The notes below the pieces were generated by a model. The model was not told the DNA's origin. It searched no databases and was given only the letters and a program-made list of their open reading frames with translations. DNA of 64,000 nt from Clostridium sp. Cult1 (GTDB lineage: Bacteria; Bacillota; Clostridia; Tissierellales; Tepidimicrobiaceae): assembly GCF_021655095.1 (NCBI RefSeq), contig NZ_PPXW01000001.1, positions 517,402-581,401 of the forward strand. The letters run 5' to 3'. The translations under genes were made by a program, and so were the position numbers. Shown piece by piece: positions 7,934 to 16,130 of the stretch. Numbering within the stretch: position 1 is the first letter of the stretch; each line of letters starts with the position of its first letter.

Positions 7934-7962
7934 TTGACCAGAATAGTAAAAAGTAGTATTAT
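7934..7962 (+). promoter_or_regulatory. Sigma-A promoter of tRNA-Ala
   Basis: TTGACC (7934-7939), a 17-bp spacer and TATTAT (7957-7962) lie 10 bp upstream of the tRNA 5' end. Confidence 0.75.
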
Positions 7963-7972
7963 CTTATACGAT

Positions 7973-8047
7973 GGGGATATAGTTCAGTGGGAGAATGCTT
8001 GACTGGCAGTCAAGAGGTCAGGGGTTCGAATCCCCTTATCTCCACCA
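7973..8047 (+). tRNA. tRNA-Ala (anticodon GGC)
   Basis: This is a complete cloverleaf with encoded CCA. The acceptor arm is GGGGATA paired with TATCTCC and includes the G3:U70 pair that marks alanine tRNAs. The anticodon stem CTTGA/TCAAG encloses loop CTGGCAG, giving anticodon GGC at 8005-8007, which reads GCC/GCT. The T arm is GGGGTTCGAATCCCC. It is a single tRNA, not part of a cluster, with its own promoter and terminator. Confidence 0.96.
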
Positions 8048-8096
8048 ATAATATTAAAGGTCTTCTTAACTTAAGAAGACCTTTAATATTATTTTC
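8047..8096 (+). terminator. Terminator of tRNA-Ala
   Basis: An almost continuous 22-bp perfect inverted repeat (8047-8068 with 8072-8093) starts at the last base of CCA and is followed by T residues. The rest of the gap to 8250 is AT-rich and shows no gene. A further imperfect hairpin at 8229-8262 overlaps the end of the next minus-strand gene and may terminate it. Confidence 0.85.
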
Positions 8097-8249
8097 TAAA
8101 CAAGTCTAAAAATCTTTCTAGATAGCTTTATTTTTTTCGATTTTTAATTGAGTTTCATTTTTTCTATATATTTGTATAGTTATTATTCAATAAAATTATC
8201 CTTATCCATTCTATTATAGTATATAATGAAGAGGATATCGACATATAAG

Positions 8250-9191
8250 TCAATATCCTCTTTTTAAATCTACAATATTGATTAAATCTTCATTATTTAT
8301 ATACCGTTTCATATTTTTATAGGCAATTTCATACCTCCTTCTAAAATTCATCTCTGAAGCCCAAGAATTATGAGGAGAGATTATTACATTATCCATATTC
8401 CATAGAGGACTATTCTCTGGTAATGGTTCAATTTCAAATACATCTAAAGCCGCTTTTTTTATCTTTCCTGATTTTAAATTGCGAATAAGTGCTTCTTCAT
8501 CTATTATACTACCTCGAGCTATATTGATTAGATAGGTTCCATCTTTCATATTTTTGAATACATTTTCATCTATAAGGTGATGACTTTCTTCAGTATAAGG
8601 TGCTGCTACTATTAAAACATCACATTGGTTTACTATTTCATCTAATTTATCTACACAGAAACATTCATGAAAATGTTCTGCTTTTTTTCCGCTAGCGTTT
8701 ATTCCAATTATATCTACACCAAACCCTTCAAACCTCTTTGCTGCTTCTTGAGCAATAGAACCAGTTCCTATAAAACCTATGGTTTTTCCATAAATCTCTA
8801 AGAGAGAAGTATCTATTTTCCAGTTTTTATTCTTTTGTTTTTCATAAAACTCTTTACTATTTTTATACATCTCTAATGTTTTAAGTATGATCCATTCAGC
8901 TATAGGAATACTGTATCCTCCCCTATTGTTTGTAAGAATAATATTTTGATTTAATACTTTATCTACTGGAACTTGATTGATACCAGCGCTTAGAAGCTGT
9001 ATCCATTTAAGTTTCGGCAACATACTGATATCCAGCTTATTGAAAGGATCAAAACATACCAAAATATCTGCATCTTTCATTTCATCAGAAAAACTTATAT
9101 CCCTTTCATCCTTAAATATTATTTCATAACCTAAGTTTTCTAAAGTTTTAAACTCTTCGTCTGTGTACTTAAAAGTTATTAGTGCTTTCAA
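8250..9191 (-). CDS. D-isomer-specific 2-hydroxyacid dehydrogenase family protein
   Basis: This is a 313-residue NAD(P)-dependent oxidoreductase of the D-2-hydroxyacid dehydrogenase family (glyoxylate/hydroxypyruvate/phosphoglycerate dehydrogenase-like). The cofactor motif is TIGFIGTGSIAQEAAKRF. The catalytic Arg is in LINIARGSIIDEEAL, the acidic partner in ALDVFEIEPLPENSPLW, and the catalytic His in VIISPHNSW. An AAGGAGG ribosome site precedes the ATG. The N-terminal half is the less conserved substrate domain (MKALITFKYTDEEF). No pathway partner adjoins, so the physiological acid is unknown. It is followed on the same strand by nothing before the tRNA region, and preceded by the arginase gene 55 bp upstream, with which it could be co-transcribed. 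Confidence 0.9.
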   Translation of the reverse strand: MKALITFKYTDEEFKTLENLGYEIIFKDERDISFSDEMKDADILVCFDPFNKLDISMLPKLKWIQLLSAGINQVPVDKVLNQNIILTNNRGGYSIPIAEWIILKTLEMYKNSKEFYEKQKNKNWKIDTSLLEIYGKTIGFIGTGSIAQEAAKRFEGFGVDIIGINASGKKAEHFHECFCVDKLDEIVNQCDVLIVAAPYTEESHHLIDENVFKNMKDGTYLINIARGSIIDEEALIRNLKSGKIKKAALDVFEIEPLPENSPLWNMDNVIISPHNSWASEMNFRRRYEIAYKNMKRYINNEDLINIVDLKRGY

Positions 9192-9246
9192 AGCAAAACC
9201 TCCTTTTTCTTTAGTTATTTATAAAAATCCTTTATATTTAAAAAAA

Positions 9247-10143
9247 TTATAAATATTTAAAAATCCAATCCACTAGTTCTATACAGAGTTCAGCTGTGGT
9301 ATCATTTTCATCTAGTAGAGGGTTTAACTCTACTAGATCCATAGATTTAATCATTCCTAGGGCCAGCAACTCTTTAAGAAGTATCTTCCCTTCATCTAGA
9401 CTAAAACCTTTTTCTACTGGAGTTCCAGTTCCAGGTACGAGGCTTTTATCTAATACATCAATATCAAAGCTTAAATGAATTCCATCTACATTAGATTTGT
9501 TTATTATGTCAATAATTTCCTGTATTACAGATTCTAGGCTAACTTTTCTAATAGAGTCCATTGTATATAGGTTTAAATTTAATTCTTCAGCAAGCTCAAT
9601 CTCTCCTTGGTCTAAATCCCTAGCACCAATAATGAATACGTTTTCAGGTTTTACTTTAGGTCCATTATAGTATACGTTGACTAATGAAGGCTCTCCAACT
9701 CCTAAAGCTGCAGCCAAAGGCATACCATGAGAATTACCTGATGGAGAAGTCTCACCAGTATTAATATCGCCATGGGCATCAATCCATATTACTGCCAAAT
9801 TATTATGAAATTTACTAGAACCTGAGATACTGCCTAAACCGATGGAATGATCTCCGCCAATTATGAAAGGAAAACTTTTTGAAGATAAAGCACTAAAGAC
9901 TGAATGGGCTAAGTTGGTATTTATATCAACTACAGGTTTTAAATACTTGATTTTTTTATGGTGGGCATATTTATTTTCTACTGGAATATCTGGGATAAAC
10001 AGATTACCTAAATCATAAACATTTTTCCCGTGCTTCTTTATTATCTCTATTATGCCCTTATGTCTTAACTTTTCTGGTCCATATTGAGCGCCTTGGCGAT
10101 CACAACCATACATAATGGGTACTCCGATTAAACTAATATCCAT
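9247..10143 (-). CDS. rocF: Arginase (ureohydrolase family)
   Basis: This enzyme hydrolyses L-arginine to ornithine and urea and uses a binuclear Mn centre. All metal-ligand motifs are present: GGDHSIGLGS, WIDAHGDINT and LSFDIDVLD, plus SGNSHGMPLAAALG for substrate binding. The preferred start is the ATG at 10141-10143 (MDISLIGVPIMYGCDRQGA), preceded by AAGGAGG. A longer frame from 10194 would add 17 residues without a ribosome site. The resulting length of 298 residues is that of Bacillus RocF. Agmatinase is the main alternative, but the RocF-like N-terminus (GCDRQGAQYGPEKLR) and the C-terminal VELNPLLDENDTTAEL favour arginase. Together with other genes here it points to amino-acid catabolism. 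Confidence 0.92.
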   Translation of the reverse strand: MDISLIGVPIMYGCDRQGAQYGPEKLRHKGIIEIIKKHGKNVYDLGNLFIPDIPVENKYAHHKKIKYLKPVVDINTNLAHSVFSALSSKSFPFIIGGDHSIGLGSISGSSKFHNNLAVIWIDAHGDINTGETSPSGNSHGMPLAAALGVGEPSLVNVYYNGPKVKPENVFIIGARDLDQGEIELAEELNLNLYTMDSIRKVSLESVIQEIIDIINKSNVDGIHLSFDIDVLDKSLVPGTGTPVEKGFSLDEGKILLKELLALGMIKSMDLVELNPLLDENDTTAELCIELVDWIFKYL

Positions 10144-10239
10144 TATAAAGCCTCCTTTATAATATAATATTTGACAAAATAGTACCTGACACAATTTAAT
10201 TATACCATTTATAATATTTAGAACAAGTAAACATTTTAG

Positions 10240-10289
10240 ATTATTTGAAATATTTAGTTTTAAATAAATTATCAGTTATTTCAAATAAT
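10240..10289. repeat. Inverted repeat in the divergent arginase/nitroreductase intergenic region
   Basis: ATTATTTGAAAT (10240-10251) and ATTTCAAATAAT (10278-10289) form a perfect 12-bp inverted repeat separated by 26 bp between two divergent genes. Its position suggests paired operator half-sites, but I cannot name a regulator. Confidence 0.4.
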
Positions 10290-10332
10290 AGGGTATATAG
10301 ACAATATAAAATAATTAACAGGAGGATTAATA

Positions 10333-11004
10333 ATGGATAGAAAAAAGGAAGAAATTTTAAAAGCTCATAGGTTTAGATTTGCTTGTAAGGAGTTCGACAA
10401 GAATAAAAAGGTAGCGGAAGAAGATTTAAAATTCATACTGGAGGTAGGGAGACTATCCCCTAGTTCTTTTGGATTTGAGCCTTGGAAATTCCTTGTAATA
10501 GAAAATGAAAATCTTAGGCAAAAAATTTTACCTGTTGCATGGGGAGTTCAAAGGCAAATGCCTACTTTAAGCCACTTGGTTATAATATTAGCACGTAAAA
10601 AAAGGGATATGATATTTAGTTCCGATTATATTAAATACATGGTTGAGGATGTTCATAATATACCTGGAGATTTGGCGGAAGCAAGAATAGAAAGATATAG
10701 GAATTTCCAGAAGGAGGATTTTAAACTTCTTGAAGAAGATAGAAATATATTTGATTGGGCAGTAATGCAAACTTACATAGCCCTTGGGAATATGATGACT
10801 GCAGCTGCAGAAATTGGTATTGATTCTTGTCCTATAGAAGGATTTCATAGAGAAAAGTTAGAGATATTATTGGAAAAAGAGGAGATTATCGATAGAGAAC
10901 ACTTTGGTGTTTCTTCTATGGTGGTTTTTGGCTATAGAAAAGAGGATCCAAAAAGACCAAAGACTAGAAAATCTATGGAAGAAGTAGTAGAATGGATATA
11001 CTAA
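10333..11004 (+). CDS. Nitroreductase-family NAD(P)H-dependent FMN oxidoreductase
   Basis: This is a 223-residue flavoprotein of the nitroreductase (NfsB/YfkO-like) superfamily, which reduces nitro compounds, quinones or flavins. The FMN-binding N-terminal motif HRFRFACKEFD and the following LSPSSFGFEPWKFLVI are characteristic. The central ALGNMMTAAAEIGIDSCPIEGF supplies the second FMN contact, and the C-terminus has the family GYR followed by KRPKTRKS. It starts at an ATG with AGGAGG and is divergent from arginase. The RNase H1 gene follows after 21 bp on the same strand and may be co-transcribed. The physiological substrate is unknown. Confidence 0.9.
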   Translation: MDRKKEEILKAHRFRFACKEFDKNKKVAEEDLKFILEVGRLSPSSFGFEPWKFLVIENENLRQKILPVAWGVQRQMPTLSHLVIILARKKRDMIFSSDYIKYMVEDVHNIPGDLAEARIERYRNFQKEDFKLLEEDRNIFDWAVMQTYIALGNMMTAAAEIGIDSCPIEGFHREKLEILLEKEEIIDREHFGVSSMVVFGYRKEDPKRPKTRKSMEEVVEWIY

Positions 11005-11025
11005 TATGAATTTAAGGGGTGAACT

Positions 11026-11634
11026 ATGGCTAAATATTATTATGCAGTCAAAGAAGGCAGAAAAACAGGTATATATGAAACTTGGGATGAATGCCAGACT
11101 CAGGTAAAGGGATATTCTAATGCAAAGTATAAGAAATTTTCTACTTATGAAGAAGCTTTAGGTTTTATGGAAGGAGCAGGAAAATTATCTGAAGAAAAGG
11201 ATATAATGGATTTAAAAGAAAATGAAATGGCTGCTTATGTAGATGGTAGCTTTGATTTGAATAATAGATGTTATAGTTTTGGTGCCGTTATATTTACAGA
11301 TGAAGGAAAAGAAACTTACTCAAAAAAAGAAGAGGATGCCAATCTAGTAGATATGAGAAATGTTGCTGGAGAAATAAAGGGAGCCATATTTGCAATGGAA
11401 GAGGCCTTAAATAGACATAAGGAAGTTCTTTATCTACACTATGATTATGCAGGGATAGAAAAATGGGCAGTCGGAGAATGGAAAACTAATAAATATGGTA
11501 CTAAAAAATATAAAAAATATTATGATTCCATTAAAGATAGATTAAGAGTAGTGTTTATAAAAATCAAAGCCCATTCCGGAAATAAATATAATGAGGAAGC
11601 AGATATGTTAGCAAAAGAAGCTTTAGGCATATAA
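11026..11634 (+). CDS. rnhA: Ribonuclease H1 with N-terminal viroplasmin-like hybrid-binding domain
   Basis: This 202-residue enzyme cleaves RNA in RNA-DNA hybrids. Residues 1-50 (AKYYYAVKEGRKTGIYETWDECQ, then SNAKYKKFSTYEEAL) are the caulimovirus-viroplasmin/RNase H1 hybrid-binding domain. The catalytic domain follows from about residue 65. The first acidic residue is in AAYVDGSFD, the Glu in NVAGEIKGA, the Asp in LHYDYAGIEKW and the last Asp in NEEADMLAKEAL, so the DEDD set is complete. The binding domain lets such enzymes act at R-loops. An AAGGGGTG ribosome site precedes the ATG. It ends in a perfect palindromic terminator shared with the opposing deaminase gene. Confidence 0.95.
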   Translation: MAKYYYAVKEGRKTGIYETWDECQTQVKGYSNAKYKKFSTYEEALGFMEGAGKLSEEKDIMDLKENEMAAYVDGSFDLNNRCYSFGAVIFTDEGKETYSKKEEDANLVDMRNVAGEIKGAIFAMEEALNRHKEVLYLHYDYAGIEKWAVGEWKTNKYGTKKYKKYYDSIKDRLRVVFIKIKAHSGNKYNEEADMLAKEALGI

Positions 11635-11669
11635 TACTAATGGAATATTCCATTAGTATTATATTTTTT
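11631..11669. terminator. Bidirectional palindromic terminator
   Basis: A perfect 32-bp palindrome (arms 11631-11646 and 11647-11662) followed by T-run lies between convergent RNase H1 and dCMP deaminase genes. Confidence 0.8.
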
Positions 11670-12084
11670 CATAAGGAATATTATTTTTTTTCAATAATTC
11701 TAAAGCATAATCGTCGATCCTATAGCTGTGCTTGTAAAAAATTTTTTTAATTCCAGCTTGTATTAATGCCTTGGTGCAATTAAGACAAGGAAAATGGGTA
11801 ACGTATATCTTACACCCGTTAACTGAGATACCTTCCTTTGCACAATATAGTAGGGCATTCATTTCAGCATGTATAGTAGCAATACAATGACCATCTCTCA
11901 TAGTATGTCCTACATCATCACAATGAGGATTGCCAGATATAGAGCCATTATATCCAGTAGAGACTATCCTGTTATCATCATTGACGATTAAACATCCAAC
12001 CTCTGCCCTATCACAGGTAGAACGAGTAGCCACTATTTCGGCTATTTGCATAAAATATTCATTCCAAGATTTTCTTTTCTCCAT
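11659..12084 (-). CDS. dCMP deaminase (ComEB-like)
   Basis: This zinc-dependent 141-residue enzyme converts dCMP to dUMP, feeding thymidylate synthesis. The zinc and catalytic motif is HAE (H72, E74) in [13 protein letters not shown], and the cysteine pair PCLNC is C100/C103. The [14 protein letters not shown] segment and [13 protein letters not shown] insertion are typical of dCMP rather than cytidine deaminases. It is a single gene with an AAAGGAG ribosome site, converging on RNase H1. The comEB label reflects the Bacillus homologue; no competence genes adjoin it here. Confidence 0.93.
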   Translation of the reverse strand: MEKRKSWNEYFMQIAEIVATRSTCDRAEVGCLIVNDDNRIVSTGYNGSISGNPHCDDVGHTMRDGHCIATIHAEMNALLYCAKEGISVNGCKIYVTHFPCLNCTKALIQAGIKKIFYKHSYRIDDYALELLKKNNIPYEKI

Positions 12085-12249
12085 CTATCTTTTCTCCTTT
12101 ATGAATATATAGATAATTATATAATATATTATCATATTTTATTGTTTTATTGAACCTAAATGATATAGTATATGGATATATTCATTTATATATAATATAA
12201 TGTAAGTGTCTAAGGTTTATTAAAATAAATGCAATAGAAGGAGAATGTG

Positions 12250-12738
12250 ATGAGATATATAATAAAAGAAAAAATTTTTACATTTGCAGATAGATTTAAT
12301 ATTGAAGATGAGCATGGCTATCCCCAATACGAGGTAGTAGGTAAAATATTCTCTTTAGGTAACAAACTTAATATATATGATTTAAATGGAAGAGAGCTTA
12401 TATATATAGAACAGCAGCTACTTAGATTTTTGCCAGAGTATCATATCTATAGAGATGGAAGTCTTATAGGAAAAATTAAAAAAGAGTTTACTTTTTTCAA
12501 ACCTAAATTTTATATTGAAAGCTCCTATGGTGATTTGACTATTGATGGGGATGTATTCCATCATGATTTTAATATTTTAAAAAATGGCCAACCAGTTGCA
12601 TGGATAAACAAGAAGTGGATTTCCTTTTCTGATACCTATTCTGTAGATATATTAGATGAGGAAGACCAACCATTTATTTTATCAATTGTTATAGTATTAG
12701 ACCAAATATTTTATGATGGAAATAGGAACAATTCCTAG
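12250..12738 (+). CDS. LURP-one-related (YxjI-like) family protein
   Basis: This 162-residue protein is of the LURP-one/Tubby-like fold family (Bacillus YxjI). The sequence is a succession of short beta-strands: MRYIIKEKIFTFADRFNI, then YEVVGKIFSLGNKLNIYD, IYRDGSLIGKIKKEFTFFKPKF and the closing DTYSVDILDEEDQPFILSIVIVLDQIFY. The last hydrophobic stretch corresponds to the central helix that plugs the Tubby-type barrel. The ATG at 12250 is preferred to a GTG three bases earlier because AAGGAG lies 6 nt before it. The sigma-54 activator gene starts 25 bp downstream and may share the transcript. The biochemical role of the family in bacteria is unknown. Confidence 0.82.
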   Translation: MRYIIKEKIFTFADRFNIEDEHGYPQYEVVGKIFSLGNKLNIYDLNGRELIYIEQQLLRFLPEYHIYRDGSLIGKIKKEFTFFKPKFYIESSYGDLTIDGDVFHHDFNILKNGQPVAWINKKWISFSDTYSVDILDEEDQPFILSIVIVLDQIFYDGNRNNS

Positions 12739-12763
12739 TTGATTATAGAGGGATGTGGTTTAA

Positions 12764-14527
12764 GTGGAGTTGTTTAATATACAAAATTCCGTTCAAGAAG
12801 TTGCTGAGGCTATTTCAGCAGTACTAAATGTAGATGTAACCATTGTAGATAAAAAGTTAATAAGAGTTGCAGCTACTGGTATGTATAAAGAACTAATAGG
12901 CAAAACTTTGCCTAAAAACTGTTCCTTTGAATTAGTGGCTAATAAAGGGAAACCGGAATTTATTGATAGTCCTAATATAAGTAAGAAATGTTTTGGTTGT
13001 AGTTTGAAGGGCAATTGTGCTGAATTGGCCACTGTTGGATATCCAATTATTAGCAAGGGAGAATTATTAGGAGTTATTGGACTTATAGCCTTTGATATAG
13101 AACAGAAAAATAAAATTCAAGAAGATTATGATTCTCTAATAATTTTTTTAAGCAAATTAGGAGATCTATTAGCAGGTAATTTGAAATATACTAATATGAT
13201 AACTGCATTGACCATACAAGGTGAAGAAACTAAAATGATAATAGATGGTCTTGGTAATGGAATAATATGTACTGATGTTGATGGAAGTATAAAGTTTATC
13301 AACTCTAAAACCGAAGACTATTTACAGATTAAGGCTCAAAATTTAATTAACAAACCTATATCGAGAATTTTGCCAGAATTAGATTTTGATTTGAAAGCTC
13401 AAACTCCTATTGAAACAAAGATAACTGTAAAAGGTAAGAGAAAAAGTTTTATAATAAAGACAATCCCAGTAATGATAAAGGATGAAAAAGTAAGCAATAT
13501 AATTGAAATCCACGAAACATCTAATATGGTAAGGAGTGCTTACAGATTAATAGAAGGTGGAAGCAGTATAACCTTTGATCATATAATTGGAGATAGTCCT
13601 AAAATGTTAGAAGTAAAGAATTTAGCTAGTAAAATAGCATCTAGCAAATCTACAGTATTATTAAGGGGAGAGAGTGGAACTGGCAAGGAATTATTTGCTA
13701 GGGCTATCCATAATGCTAGTGGTAGGAGTAATTTTCCTTTTGTAGCTATAAATTGTGCCTCGATCCCGGATAATCTATTAGAGAGTGAACTATTTGGTTA
13801 CGATGGCGGAGCTTTTACAGGAGCAAATAAGCAAGGACAGATGGGGAAATTCGAATTAGCTAATGGTGGTACTTTGTTTTTAGATGAAATAGGAGACTTG
13901 CCTCTACATCTTCAGCCAAAGATCTTGAGGGTTTTACAAGAAGGAGCATTTATGAGGGTAGGAGGCAAAGAGTTAATTTCTGTGGATTTTAGGCTAATAG
14001 CTGCTACAAATAGGAATTTAGAAGAGATGATACAAGAAGGAGAATTTAGAGAGGATCTGTATTATAGATTAAATGTAATACCAATTTATATTCCTCCATT
14101 GAGGGAAAGGATAGAGGATATTGAAAGTTTAAGCAGATATCAACTTCAAAAATACTGTGATAGATTAGGGAAAGAATTGAAAGTATTATCCCAAGATGTA
14201 AAAGATGCATTCAATAAATATAACTGGCCAGGCAATGTAAGAGAACTGGAGAATGTAGTGGAGTATTTGGTAAATGTAGTAAAAGGAAAGAAGATAAGAT
14301 TTGAAAATTTACCCTATGGGATAAGGGATTATTCCAATGATTGTCTTGTAAAAACAGAGAAAAATAATAGGCTAAAGGACATTTTAGATAATTATGAAAG
14401 GGAAATACTTAAATCCTATTTAGAGGAATATGGGAAGACTACAGAAGATAAAGAAAAAATATCTTCAATATTGGGAATCAACTTATCTACCCTATATAGG
14501 AAATTGAATAAATATAATTTGCAATAG
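12764..14527 (+). CDS. Sigma-54-dependent enhancer-binding activator with Cys-rich N-terminus and PAS domain
   Basis: This 587-residue activator of sigma-54 RNA polymerase has an N-terminal sensor (residues 1-150) containing C53, C76, C79 and C85 in a C-x22-C-x2-C-x5-C pattern, which could bind a metal or sense redox or thiols. A PAS domain follows at about 155-250 (IIDGLGNGIICTDVDGSIKF). The AAA+ domain (about 275-500) has Walker A GESGTGKE, the sigma-54-contact loop GAFTGA, Walker B TLFLDEIGD and the arginine-finger region. A Fis-type helix-turn-helix closes the protein (SSILGINLSTLYRKLNKY). It starts at GTG. Immediately downstream is a good sigma-54 promoter driving a cysteine-desulfidase-family gene, its most likely target. 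This resembles the CdsR-type control of cysteine catabolism described in clostridia, as far as I recall. Confidence 0.93.
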   Translation: MELFNIQNSVQEVAEAISAVLNVDVTIVDKKLIRVAATGMYKELIGKTLPKNCSFELVANKGKPEFIDSPNISKKCFGCSLKGNCAELATVGYPIISKGELLGVIGLIAFDIEQKNKIQEDYDSLIIFLSKLGDLLAGNLKYTNMITALTIQGEETKMIIDGLGNGIICTDVDGSIKFINSKTEDYLQIKAQNLINKPISRILPELDFDLKAQTPIETKITVKGKRKSFIIKTIPVMIKDEKVSNIIEIHETSNMVRSAYRLIEGGSSITFDHIIGDSPKMLEVKNLASKIASSKSTVLLRGESGTGKELFARAIHNASGRSNFPFVAINCASIPDNLLESELFGYDGGAFTGANKQGQMGKFELANGGTLFLDEIGDLPLHLQPKILRVLQEGAFMRVGGKELISVDFRLIAATNRNLEEMIQEGEFREDLYYRLNVIPIYIPPLRERIEDIESLSRYQLQKYCDRLGKELKVLSQDVKDAFNKYNWPGNVRELENVVEYLVNVVKGKKIRFENLPYGIRDYSNDCLVKTEKNNRLKDILDNYEREILKSYLEEYGKTTEDKEKISSILGINLSTLYRKLNKYNLQ

Positions 14528-14542
14528 TGCAAAAAAATTGCA
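14519..14542. promoter_or_regulatory. TTGCA dyad repeats, candidate activator-binding site
   Basis: TTGCA (14519-14523), TGCAA (14528-14532) and TTGCA (14538-14542) form two overlapping dyads about 180 bp upstream of the sigma-54 promoter, a normal distance for an enhancer site. They overlap the activator gene's stop codon. Assignment is speculative. Confidence 0.35.
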
Positions 14543-14654
14543 ACCCTGAGAAATATAATAATTCCTCTATATTTACACATTTATATAGGCTTATTCCAAT
14601 AGTTTAATATATAATTCTCAATAATGGGAAAGACCTCTTATTAAAATTTTAGTC

Positions 14655-14702
14655 AAATAAAAGGACAAACTGAGTAATGATCAGGAGGTCCTTTTATTTT
14701 TT
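14655..14702 (+). terminator. Terminator of the activator gene
   Basis: A 12-bp stem (14655-14666 with 14688-14699) with a 21-nt loop is followed by T residues. It ends just before the sigma-54 promoter and so insulates the downstream gene from read-through. GACCTC at 14632-14637 can also pair with GAGGTC at 14685-14690, an alternative fold. Confidence 0.65.
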
Positions 14703-14706
14703 GATG

Positions 14707-14723
14707 TTGGCATGGTTATTGCA
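14707..14723 (+). promoter_or_regulatory. Sigma-54 (RpoN) promoter
   Basis: TTGGCATG-GTTA-TTGCA matches the -24/-12 consensus TTGGCACG-N4-TTGCA, with the GG and GC dinucleotides exactly 10 bp apart (14709-14710 and 14721-14722). It lies 44 bp before the next start codon. Confidence 0.88.
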
Positions 14724-14766
14724 AAACAATGGAGTAAGAGTATAATAACAGAAAGGCGGTGCTGAT

Positions 14767-16044
14767 ATGGTGGATAACAAAATTATAGAAAAACTGCTAA
14801 TCATAATAAAAGATGAAACTATACCTGCCTTAGGCTGTACAGAACCTGTAGCTGTAGCTTATGCAGCCTCTGTAGCAAATAGATATTTAAAAGATGAAAT
14901 TGATAGCCTTGAAATAAAAACAAGTAAGAATATATTTAAAAACGGGAAATCGGTGATTATTCCTAATACAAAAGAGTGGGGATTAGATTTAGCAGGAGTG
15001 TTGGGGATTTTAGGTGGCAATCCAGATGATGAGTTAATGGTCTTAAAGAGCATAAAGGAGGAACATATTAGAAAAGCACATAAAGTATTAGAAGAAGGAA
15101 AAGTAGAAGTAAGTTACTTGGGAAACACCCCAGATGTTTATATAGAGATCGTTGCCATAAGTAAAGAAAAAACGGTAAAAGTAGTATTAAAGGATGCTCA
15201 TAATCATATTGACAGGGTTGAAGTAAATGGAAAAATAGTTTATAAAGGTGTTTTAAACAAGGACAAGGGTTTAGTAGCAGATTTTATAAAGAATTTGACT
15301 TTTAAAGATATAGTAAAAATTGTGGAAACAATTCCTTTAAACTCCATAGCCTTTATAAATGATGGAATAGATATGAATAAAAATGCTGCAGAAATGGGAA
15401 TGAAGGCAGAAAATGGGTTAAATATAGGTAGAGGACTTATAGAGTTAGAGAGACAAGGAAGATTAAAGGTTGACGGGCCAACTAGAGCAAGAATTTTAAC
15501 AGCAGCAGCTGCAGATATGAGGATGGGCGGAGGCAATTGCCCAATAATGACTAGTTCAGGTAGTGGAAATCAAGGCCTGGGTGTAGTTTTACCAATAATA
15601 GTTGTAGCAGAAGAAAATAATATATCGAGAGAAAGATTGAAAAGGGCAATATTTTTAGCCCATATAATAAACAAATATGTAAAGTTGCATACTGGGAAAC
15701 TATCAGCCATGTGTGGATGCGCCATTGGTGCCGGTGTAGGAGCTAGTGCAGCTATATCTTGGATGTTGGGTGGTAGTCAAGAACAGATTAGTGGGGCTTC
15801 TAATAATATGTTAGCTAACCTTACTGGCATGATATGTGATGGAGCTAAAGATACTTGTGCTATGAAACTATCTACATCAGCAGAAGAGGCAGTTATTGCC
15901 GCCTATTTGGCCAATGAAAATATAATAGTAAAACCAAACATTGGTATTATAGGCAATACTATAGAGGAAACTATTAAGAATTTAGAAATTTTATGTAAAG
16001 AAGGACTTTTTAAAACGGATTCAACTATTATAAATATAATATAA
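14767..16044 (+). CDS. L-cysteine desulfidase family protein (CyuA/YhaM, UPF0597)
   Basis: This 425-residue enzyme belongs to the serine-dehydratase-alpha-like UPF0597 family, whose characterised members break L-cysteine into pyruvate, ammonia and sulfide using a 4Fe-4S cluster. Candidate cluster and catalytic cysteines are C24 in PALGCTEPVAVAYA, the MCGCAIGAGVGAS motif and MICDGAKDTCAMK. GGGNCPIMTSSGSGNQG forms the glycine-rich active-site segment. The ATG is preceded by AAGGCGG. Transcription should start from the sigma-54 promoter immediately upstream under the activator encoded next door, so the gene is probably induced by an amino-acid or thiol signal. An L-serine or other amino-acid deaminase activity is the alternative. 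A terminator hairpin follows. Confidence 0.88.
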   Translation: MVDNKIIEKLLIIIKDETIPALGCTEPVAVAYAASVANRYLKDEIDSLEIKTSKNIFKNGKSVIIPNTKEWGLDLAGVLGILGGNPDDELMVLKSIKEEHIRKAHKVLEEGKVEVSYLGNTPDVYIEIVAISKEKTVKVVLKDAHNHIDRVEVNGKIVYKGVLNKDKGLVADFIKNLTFKDIVKIVETIPLNSIAFINDGIDMNKNAAEMGMKAENGLNIGRGLIELERQGRLKVDGPTRARILTAAAADMRMGGGNCPIMTSSGSGNQGLGVVLPIIVVAEENNISRERLKRAIFLAHIINKYVKLHTGKLSAMCGCAIGAGVGASAAISWMLGGSQEQISGASNNMLANLTGMICDGAKDTCAMKLSTSAEEAVIAAYLANENIIVKPNIGIIGNTIEETIKNLEILCKEGLFKTDSTIINII

Positions 16045-16072
16045 AACATCTGTTTAATGGCAGATGTTTTTA
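16043..16072 (+). terminator. Terminator after the cysteine desulfidase family gene
   Basis: A 10-bp stem AAAACATCTG/CAGATGTTTT with an 8-nt loop and trailing T residues. Confidence 0.8.
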
Positions 16073-16130
16073 TTACATCTAGAATGGGTAATAATTAACA
16101 AACAAAAATTTATGGCTGGGAGGAATATAA

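Noticed and set aside
12793-13056. Minus-strand open frame inside the sigma-54 activator gene
   Set aside because: It lies fully within a strongly supported gene on the other strand, as do the similar frames at 25251-25514, 40787-41116, 56552-57109 and others. No independent signals support them.
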